Shown here: in pieces, positions 53,888-64,000 of the stretch
Numbering within the stretch: position 1 is the first letter of the stretch
Layout of the letters: each line of letters opens with the position of its first letter
Assembly: GCA_014621425.1 (NCBI GenBank)
Contig: JAANBB010000027.1
Coordinates: 138-64,137 of the forward strand
DNA length: 64,000 nucleotides
Direction: 5' to 3'
From: Cylindrodendrum hubeiense
Taxonomy: Eukaryota > Ascomycota > Sordariomycetes > Hypocreales > Nectriaceae
Notes under the pieces: generated by a model
The model's database searches: none
Told to the model about the DNA's origin: nothing
What the model saw: the letters and a program-made list of their open reading frames with translations, nothing else
Position numbers and translations under genes: made by a program

Positions 53888-55101
53888 ATGGCGGGCATAT
53901 CAGGAGAGGCCCTCATTGTATGTATACACAACTTTGCCAATCATACCAATTGTCCAACTAATTGTATTCCAGGCCATTGAGTGGCTGTTGACCAGCATCG
54001 CTCTCTGCCTCATCATCGCGCGACTGAATCTGCGAATCAATCATCTCGGACGAGGGTTGGCTATTAGTGATGTGTTTATCTTTTTAGCATTCGCTGCTGG
54101 CATCTCGTTAAATGCCGTCGACATCACCCTGTTCCAAAAAGGAGTCTACGAACCAAACATTAAATTCACAATGGAACAGTGGGAAGCTCCATTATCTGTG
54201 CAAGTCGAAGTTAATCGAGTACGTGTACATGGCGTGTGGATATTATTCGTTGAAGGAAGTCAATTTATTAACAGCTTAAAAAAACAGACGTTCTACATCT
54301 TGTACTTCCCATTCTACATTCAGCAGTACTGTATCAAAGGCGCCGTCCTTGCCTTCTTTTACGAAATCTTTGGGCAGGGCTCTCAGCGAGTTAGGACCTC
54401 ACTGTTTTGTCTCATGGCGTATTGTGTTATTGGATTCATTACAACCATGGCCATGATCTTTTTCATGTGTCCATTTGGTTGCTACTGGCAAGTTCTTTAC
54501 TTCTATTGCATTTACTCCGACAATGCTAATTATTGACCATAGGTCGCTTACTGAGCCTTGCACTGATTATTGTGCGACGGTGAATGACAATATTGGCTGG
54601 GCTTTCCATTTCACGGCTGATGTGCTCAGTGAGTTTACAATTAGTTGTCAATTCGCATATAACTAATCGTATATCAGTTTTTATATTTCCACTCGTCAAT
54701 GTTAATCGAACAGCGATGACGAAGGCGCAGAAGATCAGCGCGAGTATTACCTTCGCTATCGGCTTCTTCAATGTCTCCGTCACTCTCTCCAGATGGTTTG
54801 TTGTACAAGCTGTCTTTACACCAACTCCATACATCACCACTGGTGGTAAGTTGAATCTCAAATCCACTCACACCACCAACGCTTACAATATCTCGCAGAA
54901 GCTCTTGCCGTCGCGGACGGACAAACTGGCTTGATTATTGCCGTCTTGCTATCACTTCGCCCCTATCTTCGTATATGGCAAGGCTCAAATATTCAACGAT
55001 CTCAAGTGACGGAGGATACCAGCAAATCTCATAAAACCGGCGACGAAGAACACCTGTCAATGTCATATCAAACGACAATCTCTTCAAGAAGGCAATCATA
55101 G
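53888..55101 (+). CDS. Fungal rhodopsin-domain integral membrane protein
   Basis: Six exons (53888-53917, 53973-54218, 54288-54487, 54543-54628, 54678-54845, 54899-55101) encode 310 residues. The start MAGISGEAL and then AIEWLLTSIALCLIIARL follow the family pattern of an N-terminal exon and TM1. Seven membrane helices are expected, with the usual CYW...PCTDYC Cys pair in the extracellular loop and TAMTKAQKISASITFAIGFF in the last third. Intron 2 (69 nt, in frame and stop-free) and intron 3 (GC-AG, donor TG|GCAAGT) are unusual. The family (PF20684-like) is large in ascomycetes and, despite the name, is not known to bind retinal; no retinal Lys is evident. The tail is polar and Ser/Thr-rich. 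It follows the monooxygenase fusion in tandem. Confidence 0.82.
54488..54542 (+). other. GC-AG intron
   Basis: A 55-nt intron with donor TG|GCAAGT, the consensus GC donor, branch TGCTAAT and acceptor CATAG. It joins TAC TG/G to give the conserved Tyr-Trp. Confidence 0.8.
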
Positions 55102-56627
55102 ACTGAGGGCTTGGTCCCAAGAATTGCATCTTGAAGGAAGAATTGTCGGACGCAGGACGTTGTATAGATTCGAACCGGTCCAACAACATTTATTTTAATG
55201 GCGGCGGGATGCAAAAGATAATTATGTTTCTCTAATTTCTACAGATATCCCAATACCACTTCTCAAGAAGGTCAATCAGAACCTAAACACTTCATCTATA
55301 ATGCCGGTGAATAGCCTTTCCACTTTGCGTTGACCTCAATGAGATTCAGAGGCCAACCCACTTCCTACAAATTGTTTCACACATTGATGTCAGACATAGA
55401 TGTAACAGCTTCACGGCCCCCCGGGTGTTTTGGATTCTGTCGCAAGAGTATATCCGGTCAGATTTTGGAAGAGGTCGCATTCAAGTGAGACGTGTGGGGC
55501 GAAACGACACAGGAGATCTAGGTCGGTGGCACATGGAACGAACTGAGCTTTGTCGAAGTGGGAGGTAGTCAAACCGCTGACCAGGAGCCGGACCAACAGC
55601 ATGCCAACATCGTACAAATATCAGCTCGGGAGACAATCTATTTTAAACGTCTTTATAACGCGAAAAACAAGCACATTCAGTGTCTGAATTGCCCGCCATG
55701 ATATCTGGGGAGTGGCACACCCAGAGCGAGCTGATGAAGAAATACAACATTTGCTTCCACGAGTTAATCGACTCCATCGGTGGCCTCCATCGCTGGTTAA
55801 CTAACTGCGACGCGTGCGGGCCGCCGTATGACTAATGTGATCGCGCGAGATGCGGATTTCCTCCTCGTCGTCATAGCTGTGCCATCTTTTAAGCCAGCTA
55901 GGAGCGAACAAAAGATTTAGGCTATCTGGCTCTTGTGGAAAATGGCATAGACCAGCTATTCGAAATTGCAGACGTCAAATGTCGAGAATCACTTTGATTA
56001 CAAGACGGTCTCAACCCTAGTAGAATCTTTCCGTCCAAATAGATACTCATTCTTCATATTGGGTAGCACGCATTTCCACCCCTGCCCTGTTTTGGAATAG
56101 TGCGATTTTGCGAATGGTGCAAACTGCGGCATTGGAAGTCCATCAGGAAACCTGAATATTGAATCTGGGTACTCTTCACGTTGAAGGGGGGAACCTGCCA
56201 CTCATTAGTAGCCCCGGGCCGGGCTGGTCTAGTCCAGTGCTCTGACACATTGCATCCGCACCGGGCTAAACAGGCAAGCCAGGCTGGCTATGGAAACCTA
56301 CTCAAGCCACGAATCCGGGCCGAGGCAAATGATTTAGATATTTGACCCCACTGCTTTGAGAGCCTGAGGAATGCAGAGCTGTGGATTATCCGGGTTCATC
56401 CGCGGCGGTCTGTCATCATTTCCCCGACCTCATCACCATTGATAGCCGAGAGCTGAATGCCCAACATCCCCATCGCACCAGGTGCAACAATATTGGGTAC
56501 TGATGCTGCGATTGGCCGCCTTCAATAAGCAACGATAACTCCCAAACAACGATCTTCTGGTAGCCATGGCTCAACGCGGCCTAGGGCCGCTACAGGTATC
56601 TGGTTTGACANTNTCNNTTCAGTCACA
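55102..56627. other. Intergenic with possible coding relics and ambiguous bases
   Basis: 1.5 kb. Protein-like but unassignable frames appear on both strands: minus 55617-55411 (68 codons), plus from 55699 (about 45 codons) and minus 56201-55998 (67 codons). They may be fragments of decayed genes. Bases 56611, 56613, 56616 and 56617 are N, eleven bases before the next ATG. Confidence 0.4.
56611..56617. other. Ambiguous bases
   Basis: Four Ns within seven bases just upstream of the GH78-like ATG mark low-quality sequence or an assembly join. The start context of that gene is therefore less certain. Confidence 0.9.
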
Positions 56628-59090
56628 ATGACTACTCCCTTCGCCGCCGCCGGCGCGGAATGGATCTGGGTCCCCGCATTTGACGACGCCGCCTTCCCCG
56701 CACAATTCGTCTCGCTGCGAAGGACATTCCAGCTGGACCAGGTCCCAGAGCAGGATGTGCTGCTGCATGTTTCTGCCGATACCAGATATCGCCTGTACCT
56801 GAATGGCCAGTCCATCAGCTTCGGCCCCTGCAAGAGCTACGCAGCGCGGTGGAACTACGAGACGGTCAACATCACGCCCTACCTCACCAAGGGCCTCAAT
56901 ACTTTGGCCGCCCGAGTGCTGCGATTCTCCAGTAGCCATCCGGGATGCTTTTCCATGGTCCGCACCGCGTTGCCTGGGTTTATCCTCTGCAGCGACCTTC
57001 CCGTATGACTAGCCACTCATAGTAGAAGGAAAATACTGACCGATACAGGGCCAAAGCATCAAGACCGACGCGTCATGGAAGGCCAAGTTGGACGTCGGCG
57101 TTCGCATGGCAGACGAATCAGAATGGGACTACCGGCTTGGACCCTCATTCTTGAATCTTAACGAGAGAGCCGATGGAGAATTACTTGACCGCGGATATGC
57201 CCAGCCCGAGTTTGACGACTCAGCATGGGCGGCAGCTATTGTCATCAGGGCCACTGGCAAAATGTCGCCCATGCTCGACCCTCGCCGCCTCACTCCTCGC
57301 CAAATCCCATCTTTATCTGAAGACGCTGCCAAGTTTGACGGAGTGGTGACATCCTCTGGGCCAAACACCTCAGAAGAATGGACTTCCCTCATCCTGGAGG
57401 GCAAGTCGCTGTCTCTGGCTTCCAACTCTACCCATACCGTCGATATCGAGGTCAAGGTACGTCAATCTCCAGCCATGTTCTTACATCCATCCGCTAACCT
57501 ACCAAGGCCCTGACCACCGGCTTCCTCGATTTTGCGTGCCAATTTGACGGCGATATTCAAGCCAGACCTGAAATCGAGTTCCTCTGCTCCGAGTGCTATG
57601 AGCCAGCTTTCGAAATGGGCCAGCCCCGACGCAAAGGAGACCGAACGGACTTCCGCAACGGCACTCTTTACGGACCCGTCGACATTTATAAGCCTCACGT
57701 TGGGCTGAATCAGTATAGCCCGTTCTGGTTTCGCACCTTTCGTTACATCCGAATTACCATCAAAACCGGCACTGAACCGCTCGACGTGAGCAAGTTCTCG
57801 TACCGTTCGACATATTATCCTCTTAATGTAGCCACGACAATTCAGACCTCGTCACCGCTGATAAACAATCTGTGGGACATTAGTCTCAACACCATAAAGA
57901 ACTGCCTACACGAGACGTATGAAGATTGCCCCTTCTACGAACAAAGTCAATTTTCCATGGACTCTCGCAGCCAGATCCTGTTTACTTATCTTCTCTCCCG
58001 CGATGACCGCCTCGCTAGGAAGACAATGCACGAGTTTTACGCTTCCCGACGCGATGATGGTCTCATCGAAACCCACTACCCTAATCCTGCGCGCTGCATC
58101 AACATTCCCACCTTCTCCCTCTTCTGGGTGTTGATGGTATACGATCACATGGTGCACTTTGGCGACGAGCGCCTGGTTAAAGAGTACCTCGGGGCTATTG
58201 ACGGAGTGCTCAACTACTTTGACCGACGGATTACCGAGCTAGGTCTCGTTGGCCAGTTTGACGGAGACTGCTGGGCGTTTGTTGACTGGATAGACGGGTG
58301 GATCTCACCTGGTAAGGGATTCTTGGGCATGGCTGTGCCGCCTGCTTACTACAAGACTGGCAGCGCCACGTTCCACAGTCTGATCTATGCCTACACTCTT
58401 CTCAAAGCCAGCGAGCTCTGTAAGTTTGTCGGGCGAAATGATACCGCCAAGGAGTACATTGATCGCCAGCAGAGCATCGTTCAAGCTGTGCGCGGTCAGT
58501 GCTTTGATGAAAGCACTGGATTGTTCCTTGACGGACCGAAAGCAGCAGGCCAGTTCAGTCAACATGTGCAGACATTTGCAGTGTTGTCTGGATGTCTCGA
58601 AACCAATGACGCAGCCCGAGAGCTGATGAGCAAGACCATCTCCCGCCATGAGGAATACTCTATGGCCAAGGCCAGTTTCGCCATGGGCTTCTACCTGTTC
58701 CGTGCCGCAAGTGAGGCTGGTATCTACGAGGAGAGCTGGCCCACACTGATCCAGCCCTGGCAAAAGATGATTTCCCAGAACCTTACAACGTGGGCTGAGA
58801 GTGAGAGCAGCGTGCGCAGTGACTGCCACGCCTGGAGCGCCACGCCACTGTACGAGATTGGAACGGAGATTCTCGGCGTGAAGCAGCGGAGCAAGGAGTA
58901 CTTGAAGCGACTTGGCAAGGAAGGGACGGAAATCATGGTGGCACCCCGCAGAGCCCTGGTTGAGGACATCAGCGGGTCAGTTCTGGTTGGAGATGAAGAG
59001 AACGATCTTGTCTCTATTAAGTGGGGGAAGGGGTCTGACATGAGGGTAGAGACTTCCAAGGGTCAGGAGGTCTCGGTCATTGTGAGATGA
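56628..59090 (+). CDS. GH78-like alpha-L-rhamnosidase (six-hairpin glycosidase)
   Basis: Three exons (56628-57002, 57049-57456, 57507-59090; introns 46 and 50 nt) encode 788 residues. N-terminal beta-sandwich domains (AEWIWVPAFD; RYRLYLNGQSISFGPC; WDYRLGPSFLN) precede an alpha/alpha-barrel. ETYEDCPFYEQSQFSMDSRSQ around Glu400-Asp401 is the GH78-type catalytic loop with an acidic pair. Also conserved are WDISLNTIKNC, GDCWAFVDWIDGW and DCHAWSATPLYEI. A C-terminal beta-sandwich ends the protein. There is no signal peptide, so it probably acts inside the cell on imported rhamnosides. Codon use is GC-rich relative to the flank. A permease and a Zn2Cys6 gene follow. Confidence 0.9.
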
Positions 59091-60068
59091 AGATAGATGC
59101 GGCTACTTGTCATAGAAATTGGTTAGAGCAGTAGCGGTGCGGCACTTGACGATCTCGAATGCAGATCGCGGAACGGAATGGTTTCTAGGAAATTCCGAAA
59201 TTGTACAACCAAATAGCATGAGAGTAGAGGAAACAGATAAATTCCGAGCCAGTAGGCGACACCCCAAGAACCATTGCCGACAGCACGAAACACTCAAAGC
59301 CCCCCCAAATTCCACACATTATGTGCTTTTATCTCATACAAATTTATAAGGCGCCTGTGCTAGCGTTTGCACTTTCTACAATCGCCATGGAGTACTCATC
59401 CCTCATTGGCATCACTCGTTCCAGTGCATCCTGGATTTGATACTTGCCCTGTAGTATTCCGTTCCTGAGAGTAAAATTCCGCAGAAATTTCTTACGTCAT
59501 GTTACATCGGGGGTAATATTTGTAGGGGGTTCTTTCTCTCAAAGTATATGATGTATCCTTGCCTTCGGAGGTCCGGACCTTCCCAAGTAACAACCCTCGT
59601 GATGAGATCATCTGGCAGACTGTCAGGCCATCGTCCCACAATCTGCACTCGCACACTAGCAAACGCGGGGTAGATCGGGAACAATCCCATTGGCTTTAGC
59701 GTGATGATATGAAATTTATTACATTGGTGCGTGCGTAGATACCGAGATTGCCGTTCTGACTCCGCCATTCCGAAGTTGCAGGTGGCTTATCACGACTAGC
59801 TGCACCTCGCACTTTTGGTCCTCATCCGGCTTAGCGCAAGTTGCCCTATCACCCTCTCCTTGATCTTGTGAACCTTGTATCTGATAGAGGCGCTATTGAG
59901 ATCTGGACTATCAAGAAGGAGGAAATGACCATAAGCTACGATGTATATAATCACCGATAGCGACAGCGTGCCATTTTACTTAAACCTGCGAGGCCTCATT
60001 CTGTTTCGTTGCTTTGCCAGATTCCGAGCCAATACCCCCCAATTTTGCTGCCGAGACATTGATTTACC
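59091..60068. promoter_or_regulatory. Intergenic / permease promoter
   Basis: 978 bp without a supported gene. It holds the 12-bp palindrome AGGTCCGGACCT at 59569-59580 and TATATAA at 59944-59950, about 120 bp before the permease ATG. Confidence 0.5.
59569..59580. promoter_or_regulatory. 12-bp palindrome AGGTCCGGACCT
   Basis: A perfect palindrome with overlapping CCG/CGG at the centre, about 490 bp before the permease start. It may be a regulator site; this rests on symmetry alone. Confidence 0.25.
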
Positions 60069-61931
60069 ATGTCTGTGCAACAAGACACTGAGAAGAGGTC
60101 CCTTCCAGGCGATGTGGACGGTCAAAACCTGGAAAGACTTGGGTATAACCAGGAACTTAAGGTTTGACCCTGTTGGTATTGCTAAAAAATATCCGAGTTA
60201 ACGAATAACAGCGCAACTTTTCGCTTTCGTCCATGTTGGCTCTATCTGTGTCTTTGATGGCAACATGGGAAGCGCTATGCAGGTAGGCATTTCTATGCCT
60301 TTCTCTACGATGGAAAAAATATGTTGACCGACCAACAGTTCGATGGCAGCCGGGTTGGTTAGTGGAGGTCCAGTGTCGCTCATTTACGGAGCCATCGTTG
60401 CCTTTATCGGCTCTCTGTGTTCCGCCATGTCGCTTGCAGAGCTAGCTTCCAGGTAAGCAACAGTCTCTCAATCGAAACAATTGTCTAATCAGTCTGATTA
60501 TGTAGTCACACGACAGCGGGCGGACAATACCATTTTGTTGCACACATGAGTCCCAAGGCTACTGGACGAGTGAGCAGTTGGTTTGCAGGTTATATCACGT
60601 AATTTACCATCAAGAGAAATGGCGATACAGAACACTGACACCTCCTCTGCAGCACATTTGGATGGATCGCTGTCGCCGGAAGCGCACCATTCCTTGCCGG
60701 TACCATGGTCCAAGGCCTCCTGGTCCTCAACCTTTCACCCGATAATTATACATTCGAAAGATGGCATGGAACTCTCATCTACTGGGCAATTCTGTTAGCC
60801 GCTGCATGCATCTGCATCTTCTGCAGCAATCTGCTTCCTCTCCTCGAGAAGCTCTCGATGGCACTCCACGTCATCCTGTTCCTCGTCATCGTCATAGTCA
60901 TGTGCGTCGTATCGCCGACGAAAAACTCGGCGGCCTTCGTCTTTACAACATTCGAGAACAACTCGGGGTGGTCAAACGACGGCGTGGCGTGGTGTATCGG
61001 ACTGCTGAGCTCCTGCTATGTCGTAATCGGCTATGATGGAGCTACACATCTAAGCGAAGAGATGCATAATGCCGCGACTGGTGTTCCCCGTGCCATGGTC
61101 GGTGCCGTGCTCATCAACTGCCTGCTTGGGTTTGCATTTTTGGTGGCCCTGCTCTTTTGCATGGGTGACGTTGCGTCAGCACTCGATACGAATACCGGGT
61201 ATCCCATCATACAAATATTCTACAATATTACCGGCAGTAAAAATGCCGCGACAGCTATGTCAAGCGCAGTAGTTGTTATGGCGATCTTGTCAACGATTCC
61301 ACTGATAGCCTCGGCGGCCCGGGTGATGTGGGCGTTTGCGAGAGATCAAGGTGAGCAATACCATATCCTGTGGCACATACACATTATGAAAGCATCAGAT
61401 TGACTGGTTTAATCAGGGCTACCATTTTCGAAATTCATCTCTATCGTGGACAAGAAGCGCAGCATCCCAACAGTGGCGATTATTGTCACAACAGTCATCT
61501 TGATGCTTCTCGGGCTCATTAATATCGGCTCAACAACGGCTTTCAACGCCATTTTATCTCTGGCTGTTGTCAGTCTGCAGATTTCCTATCTGATGCCGAT
61601 AATCCTCGTCCTGTGGCGCCGGATTGCATCGCCCGAGACACTAACATGGGGCCCGTGGCGACTCGGCAAAGCTGGCATTGCGGTCAACGCCATCGCCGTG
61701 TTTTACTTGATCTTCACCAGTGTGTTTGCCGTCTTCCCTCCTTACCAGCCGATAACTCCCCAAAATATGAATTATGCGTCGCTTGTTTTGGGCGCAACGC
61801 TCCTTTTTGGACTGTTCTACTGGCCTTTTAGAGCGAGCAAGCGGTATGCAGGACCCTTGATTGAGATGGAGGGACTTGACGAGACCAATGTTTCTGGTTT
61901 GCCAGCGTCGGAACAGACTGACAAGGAGTAG
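60069..61931 (+). CDS. APC superfamily amino-acid / GABA / choline-type permease
   Basis: Six exons (60069-60161, 60212-60282, 60339-60452, 60506-60598, 60653-61350, 61417-61931; introns 50, 56, 53, 54 and 66 nt) encode 527 residues. Joined, the N-terminal part reads RNFSLSSMLALSVSLMATWEAL and SSMAAGLVSGGPVSLIYG, then LAELASSHTTAGGQYHFVAHMSP, the typical ACT-family signature. Later motifs are SCYVVIGYDGATHLSEEMHNAATGVPRAM and SAARVMWAFARDQGLPFSKF. Twelve membrane segments are expected, with both ends cytosolic. Fungal relatives carry GABA, choline or polyamines; specificity is not readable. It is tandem to the rhamnosidase-like gene and upstream of a Zn2Cys6 gene, but no shared promoter element was found. 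Confidence 0.93.
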
Positions 61932-62399
61932 TGTGGAGAAATTTCGGAATATATTATCTAGTATAGCTGAGAGGAACAATACAGGGCCAGCCCTTCTGAT
62001 TGTTGAAGCCTCATCTTCCCAATGCGGTGATGTTACGCGGTGATATTGCATATAACCAACATGCAGACGCCACGCACAGCCCACACGCATTGATAAGACT
62101 ACTGGCTTGCAACGCGCCAACCATGTCATCAAGATCAGTATTACTCAGCCCCGATAATGGTACTAGTCGATAACGCTCGGAGGGTGGCCTGCATATCCTC
62201 GGTTACAGTCATATACTTCATCTTAGGCCCTAGGCAGGATGCATATTAAATTGCGGGGGAGATGATCGTGGAGCAGCCAGCAAGCCTCATCCACCGATAG
62301 ATAAAGACACTCTTCTCCTCGCTGCACTGTTCTATTCATGCAATCGTGCCCTAGAATCGTCTGTACGAGAGTCTTGCCGGCGACCAAATCCGCTGAAAG
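61932..62399. other. Intergenic, nothing seen
   Basis: 468 bp between tandem genes, containing the permease 3' UTR and the regulator promoter. No gene, repeat or RNA was recognised. Confidence 0.55.
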
Positions 62400-64000
62400 A
62401 TGACGGACATTCCAGCTCGGAACCCCCGGAGGACCTTAAAATCGAGGAGTAATTTGTCCCTTCCCGGTCGTTCCTGGGCTTCGTTGCTAATGTAGGCCTA
62501 TCAGGTGGATGCGCCACTTGCAAACGACGCGTAAGTTGCTCACTATGCTCTATTTCTATTTCTATCCATCGCCTTTGCTCACTAATTCTTAGCGATTGAA
62601 ATGCGACGAAGGTCAACCTAGCTGTCGGCGTTGTGTCAAGGCCGGCCTTGAATGCCCAGGGTACAGTCGACCAGTTAGATGGTCTACCAAATACGAAAAG
62701 GCTTCCACTACATCTCTTGATCCCACTGATCCCTGCGCCGAATCATTTTCATGGTTTGAAAATGAGGCCAAAAAGCTTTCGACTGCTATTGCTCCTCCTT
62801 CCCGGGGTCGGCAAGCGAGCGTGCCAGAGCATAGCACTGAGCTACAGGCCAATACGCACTCTCCACATCCCACAACTGCTTCCTCGCCAGACTCTCCGTC
62901 TACTGCTGCTTTGTCATTTGAGACCGGCCCCCCCGGTACCGAAGATCAAATCGACGAGAGCCCTGCTTTGTTGACAATGAGCCCATTATCTGATCAATTC
63001 GACCTATCAAGCCTTCCCGCAGAGAGTCTTTTCCGAGAGTTAGCGGACGAAGCGCCTCCCAACGAAGAAATTGAGCTTATCGAGCCCTATTTCGGAGACT
63101 GTGACATGTCCTTGTCCTTGTATGTCCCTGCCGAACAGTCGTCGTTGCTACTGAACCATTATTTCTCTCTGACGTGTCGGATTACATCGGCGTTCGACTC
63201 ACTATATAACCCATTTCGTTCAGAAGTGTCGAGAATGATTATCGACTCTCCACTGGTTTTCAACTGTGTGATGAGCATGTCTGCCGCACACCTCTATCAA
63301 AATGAACAAGGGAGCAGCTCAATTCCCTTGGGGTTTCAGACTGAAGCAATATCATCCCTGTCAATCGAATTAGCCAAAATAGCCGATGTAGAGCCCAGAT
63401 CTCCAAGCGGAGAAGTTGTTGAACTGGGAGCAGTGGAGCCTAACGGGACTTTGGTGAGGGATGATGTCCTATTAGGTATCATTCTTTTGGGGATGACTTC
63501 GGTAAGTCGCTTTTTGTTGTCTGATCTGTTTCTGAGTCGCTCATTCTATCCTGTTAGGCTTGGCACGACCCTTCCTCCTTGGGGCTCTCTCACCTCTATG
63601 GATCACGACAACTCTTCAAAGGCTGGATATCGACCAATTATCTAGAAAAACCCGACAAGCTCTTGTCCATGAACCAGACCCAAAATTTTCTTGTATCATC
63701 CATGGTTTACTGGGAGGCACTGTCTTCATTTTTCCTTGATCAGGAAACTGAAGCGTTGTCCTACCTCGACATATTTTGCTCTACGGGTTCACCAACTATT
63801 GTATACCCACATCCCTGGACTGGCGTTGCAACTCCCATCTTCATTTTTCTCGCGAAGGTAGGGACACTTATGAGGAAAAAGCGGATATTGCGAAACCTCC
63901 GACTTTTTAAAAATGGCGAAGCCCACGGAAGAGCACTGTACTCGGAACTTCTGGACGAGGCACACACCTTGGAACAAAGTATCTTGAAATGTCGGCTTCC
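62400..64000 (+). CDS. Zn2Cys6 transcription factor, 3' part outside the window
   Basis: Four exons so far (62400-62448, 62505-62530, 62593-63501, 63558-64000) give 475 residues, open at the right edge. The zinc cluster begins close to the N-terminus and is built from three exons: C19-x2-C22-x6-C29-x6-C36-x2-C39-x6-C46, read as SGCATCKRRRLKCDEGQPSC. This GCATC form is typical of the Fungal_trans_2 group. A Ser/Thr/Pro-rich region (about 60-145) follows, then the helical regulatory domain from SSLLLNHYFSLTCRITSAFD through AWHDPSSLGLSHLYGSRQL. The third junction (63501/63558) is needed to reach LGMTSAWHDP. Its target genes are unknown; the permease and rhamnosidase are nearest. Confidence 0.9.

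Noticed and set aside
53706..54536. 276-codon frame as the full rhodopsin-domain gene
   Set aside because: Its N-terminus is intron and intergenic sequence; the true start MAGISGEAL lies at 53888 in another phase and joins by a standard 55-nt intron.
55135..55195. Possible tRNA from a GGTTCGAATC B-box-like sequence on the minus strand
   Set aside because: The T-stem does not pair and no acceptor or anticodon arm can be drawn.
45000..64000. A classical secondary-metabolite gene cluster
   Set aside because: No PKS, NRPS, prenyltransferase, soluble terpene synthase or P450 was found; only single tailoring-type genes.

Overview
The window is nuclear DNA from a filamentous ascomycete (Pezizomycotina). 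The gene models have short introns (about 46-108 nt) with GTNNGT-like donors and CTAAC/CTAAT branch points. The protein families are typical of these fungi: Zn2Cys6 regulators, PDR-type ABC transporter, fungal rhodopsin-domain protein, and MCT-, sugar- and HOL-like MFS carriers. I assembled 25 protein-coding loci, most by joining exons by hand so that reading phase and family motifs agree on both sides of every junction. Two run off the ends (1-674 and 62400-64000) and one carries a single-base frameshift (28738-29504). I found no rRNA, convincing tRNA, transposon, CRISPR array or virus-derived element. The genus cannot be fixed from what is visible.

Layout. (A) 1-674: start of a type II membrane protein. 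(B) 1664-10705: CocE/NonD-type hydrolase (-), phytanoyl-CoA-type dioxygenase (+), MFS carrier (+) and a Zn2Cys6 regulator (-). The nonamer ACCGAGCCG occurs once in the hydrolase/dioxygenase promoter and twice in the MFS promoter, so this looks like a small co-regulated module. (C) 11552-17074: secreted or anchored TAP-type alpha/beta hydrolase, an MFS carrier, and a divergent nitrilase. (D) 18277-27689: sugar transporter, Zn2Cys6 regulator, intracellular-type GH3 beta-glucosidase and an MCT-type carrier. This reads as an import-then-hydrolyse glucoside module, with GGCGGA/TCCGCC inverted repeats in the relevant promoters. (E) 28738-30612: frameshifted PaiB-like FMN-binding gene and a GNAT acetyltransferase. 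(F) 31387-38371: NCS1 nucleobase-type permease, 2-oxoglutarate/Fe(II) oxygenase and Zn2Cys6 regulator. The permease-oxygenase interval holds three CGG-N3-CCG palindromes and clustered GATA sites, so this is probably a nitrogen-regulated catabolic module. (G) 39828-43312: secreted M28 aminopeptidase and an MCT-type carrier. (H) 45000-55101: full-length PDR ABC transporter, an FAD monooxygenase fused to a polytopic membrane domain, and a fungal rhodopsin-domain protein. (I) 56628-64000: GH78-like rhamnosidase, amino-acid/choline-type permease and the start of a fourth Zn2Cys6 regulator.

Overall this is an accessory, nutrient-acquisition landscape: eight carriers, four Zn2Cys6 regulators and many hydrolases and oxygenases in 64 kb, with no PKS, NRPS or soluble terpene synthase. 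The most promising leads are the two regulator-site modules (B and F) and the monooxygenase-membrane fusion in H. Structural curiosities are two GC-AG introns, a 13-nt exon, two introns hidden inside open frames, and ambiguous bases at 56611-56617.
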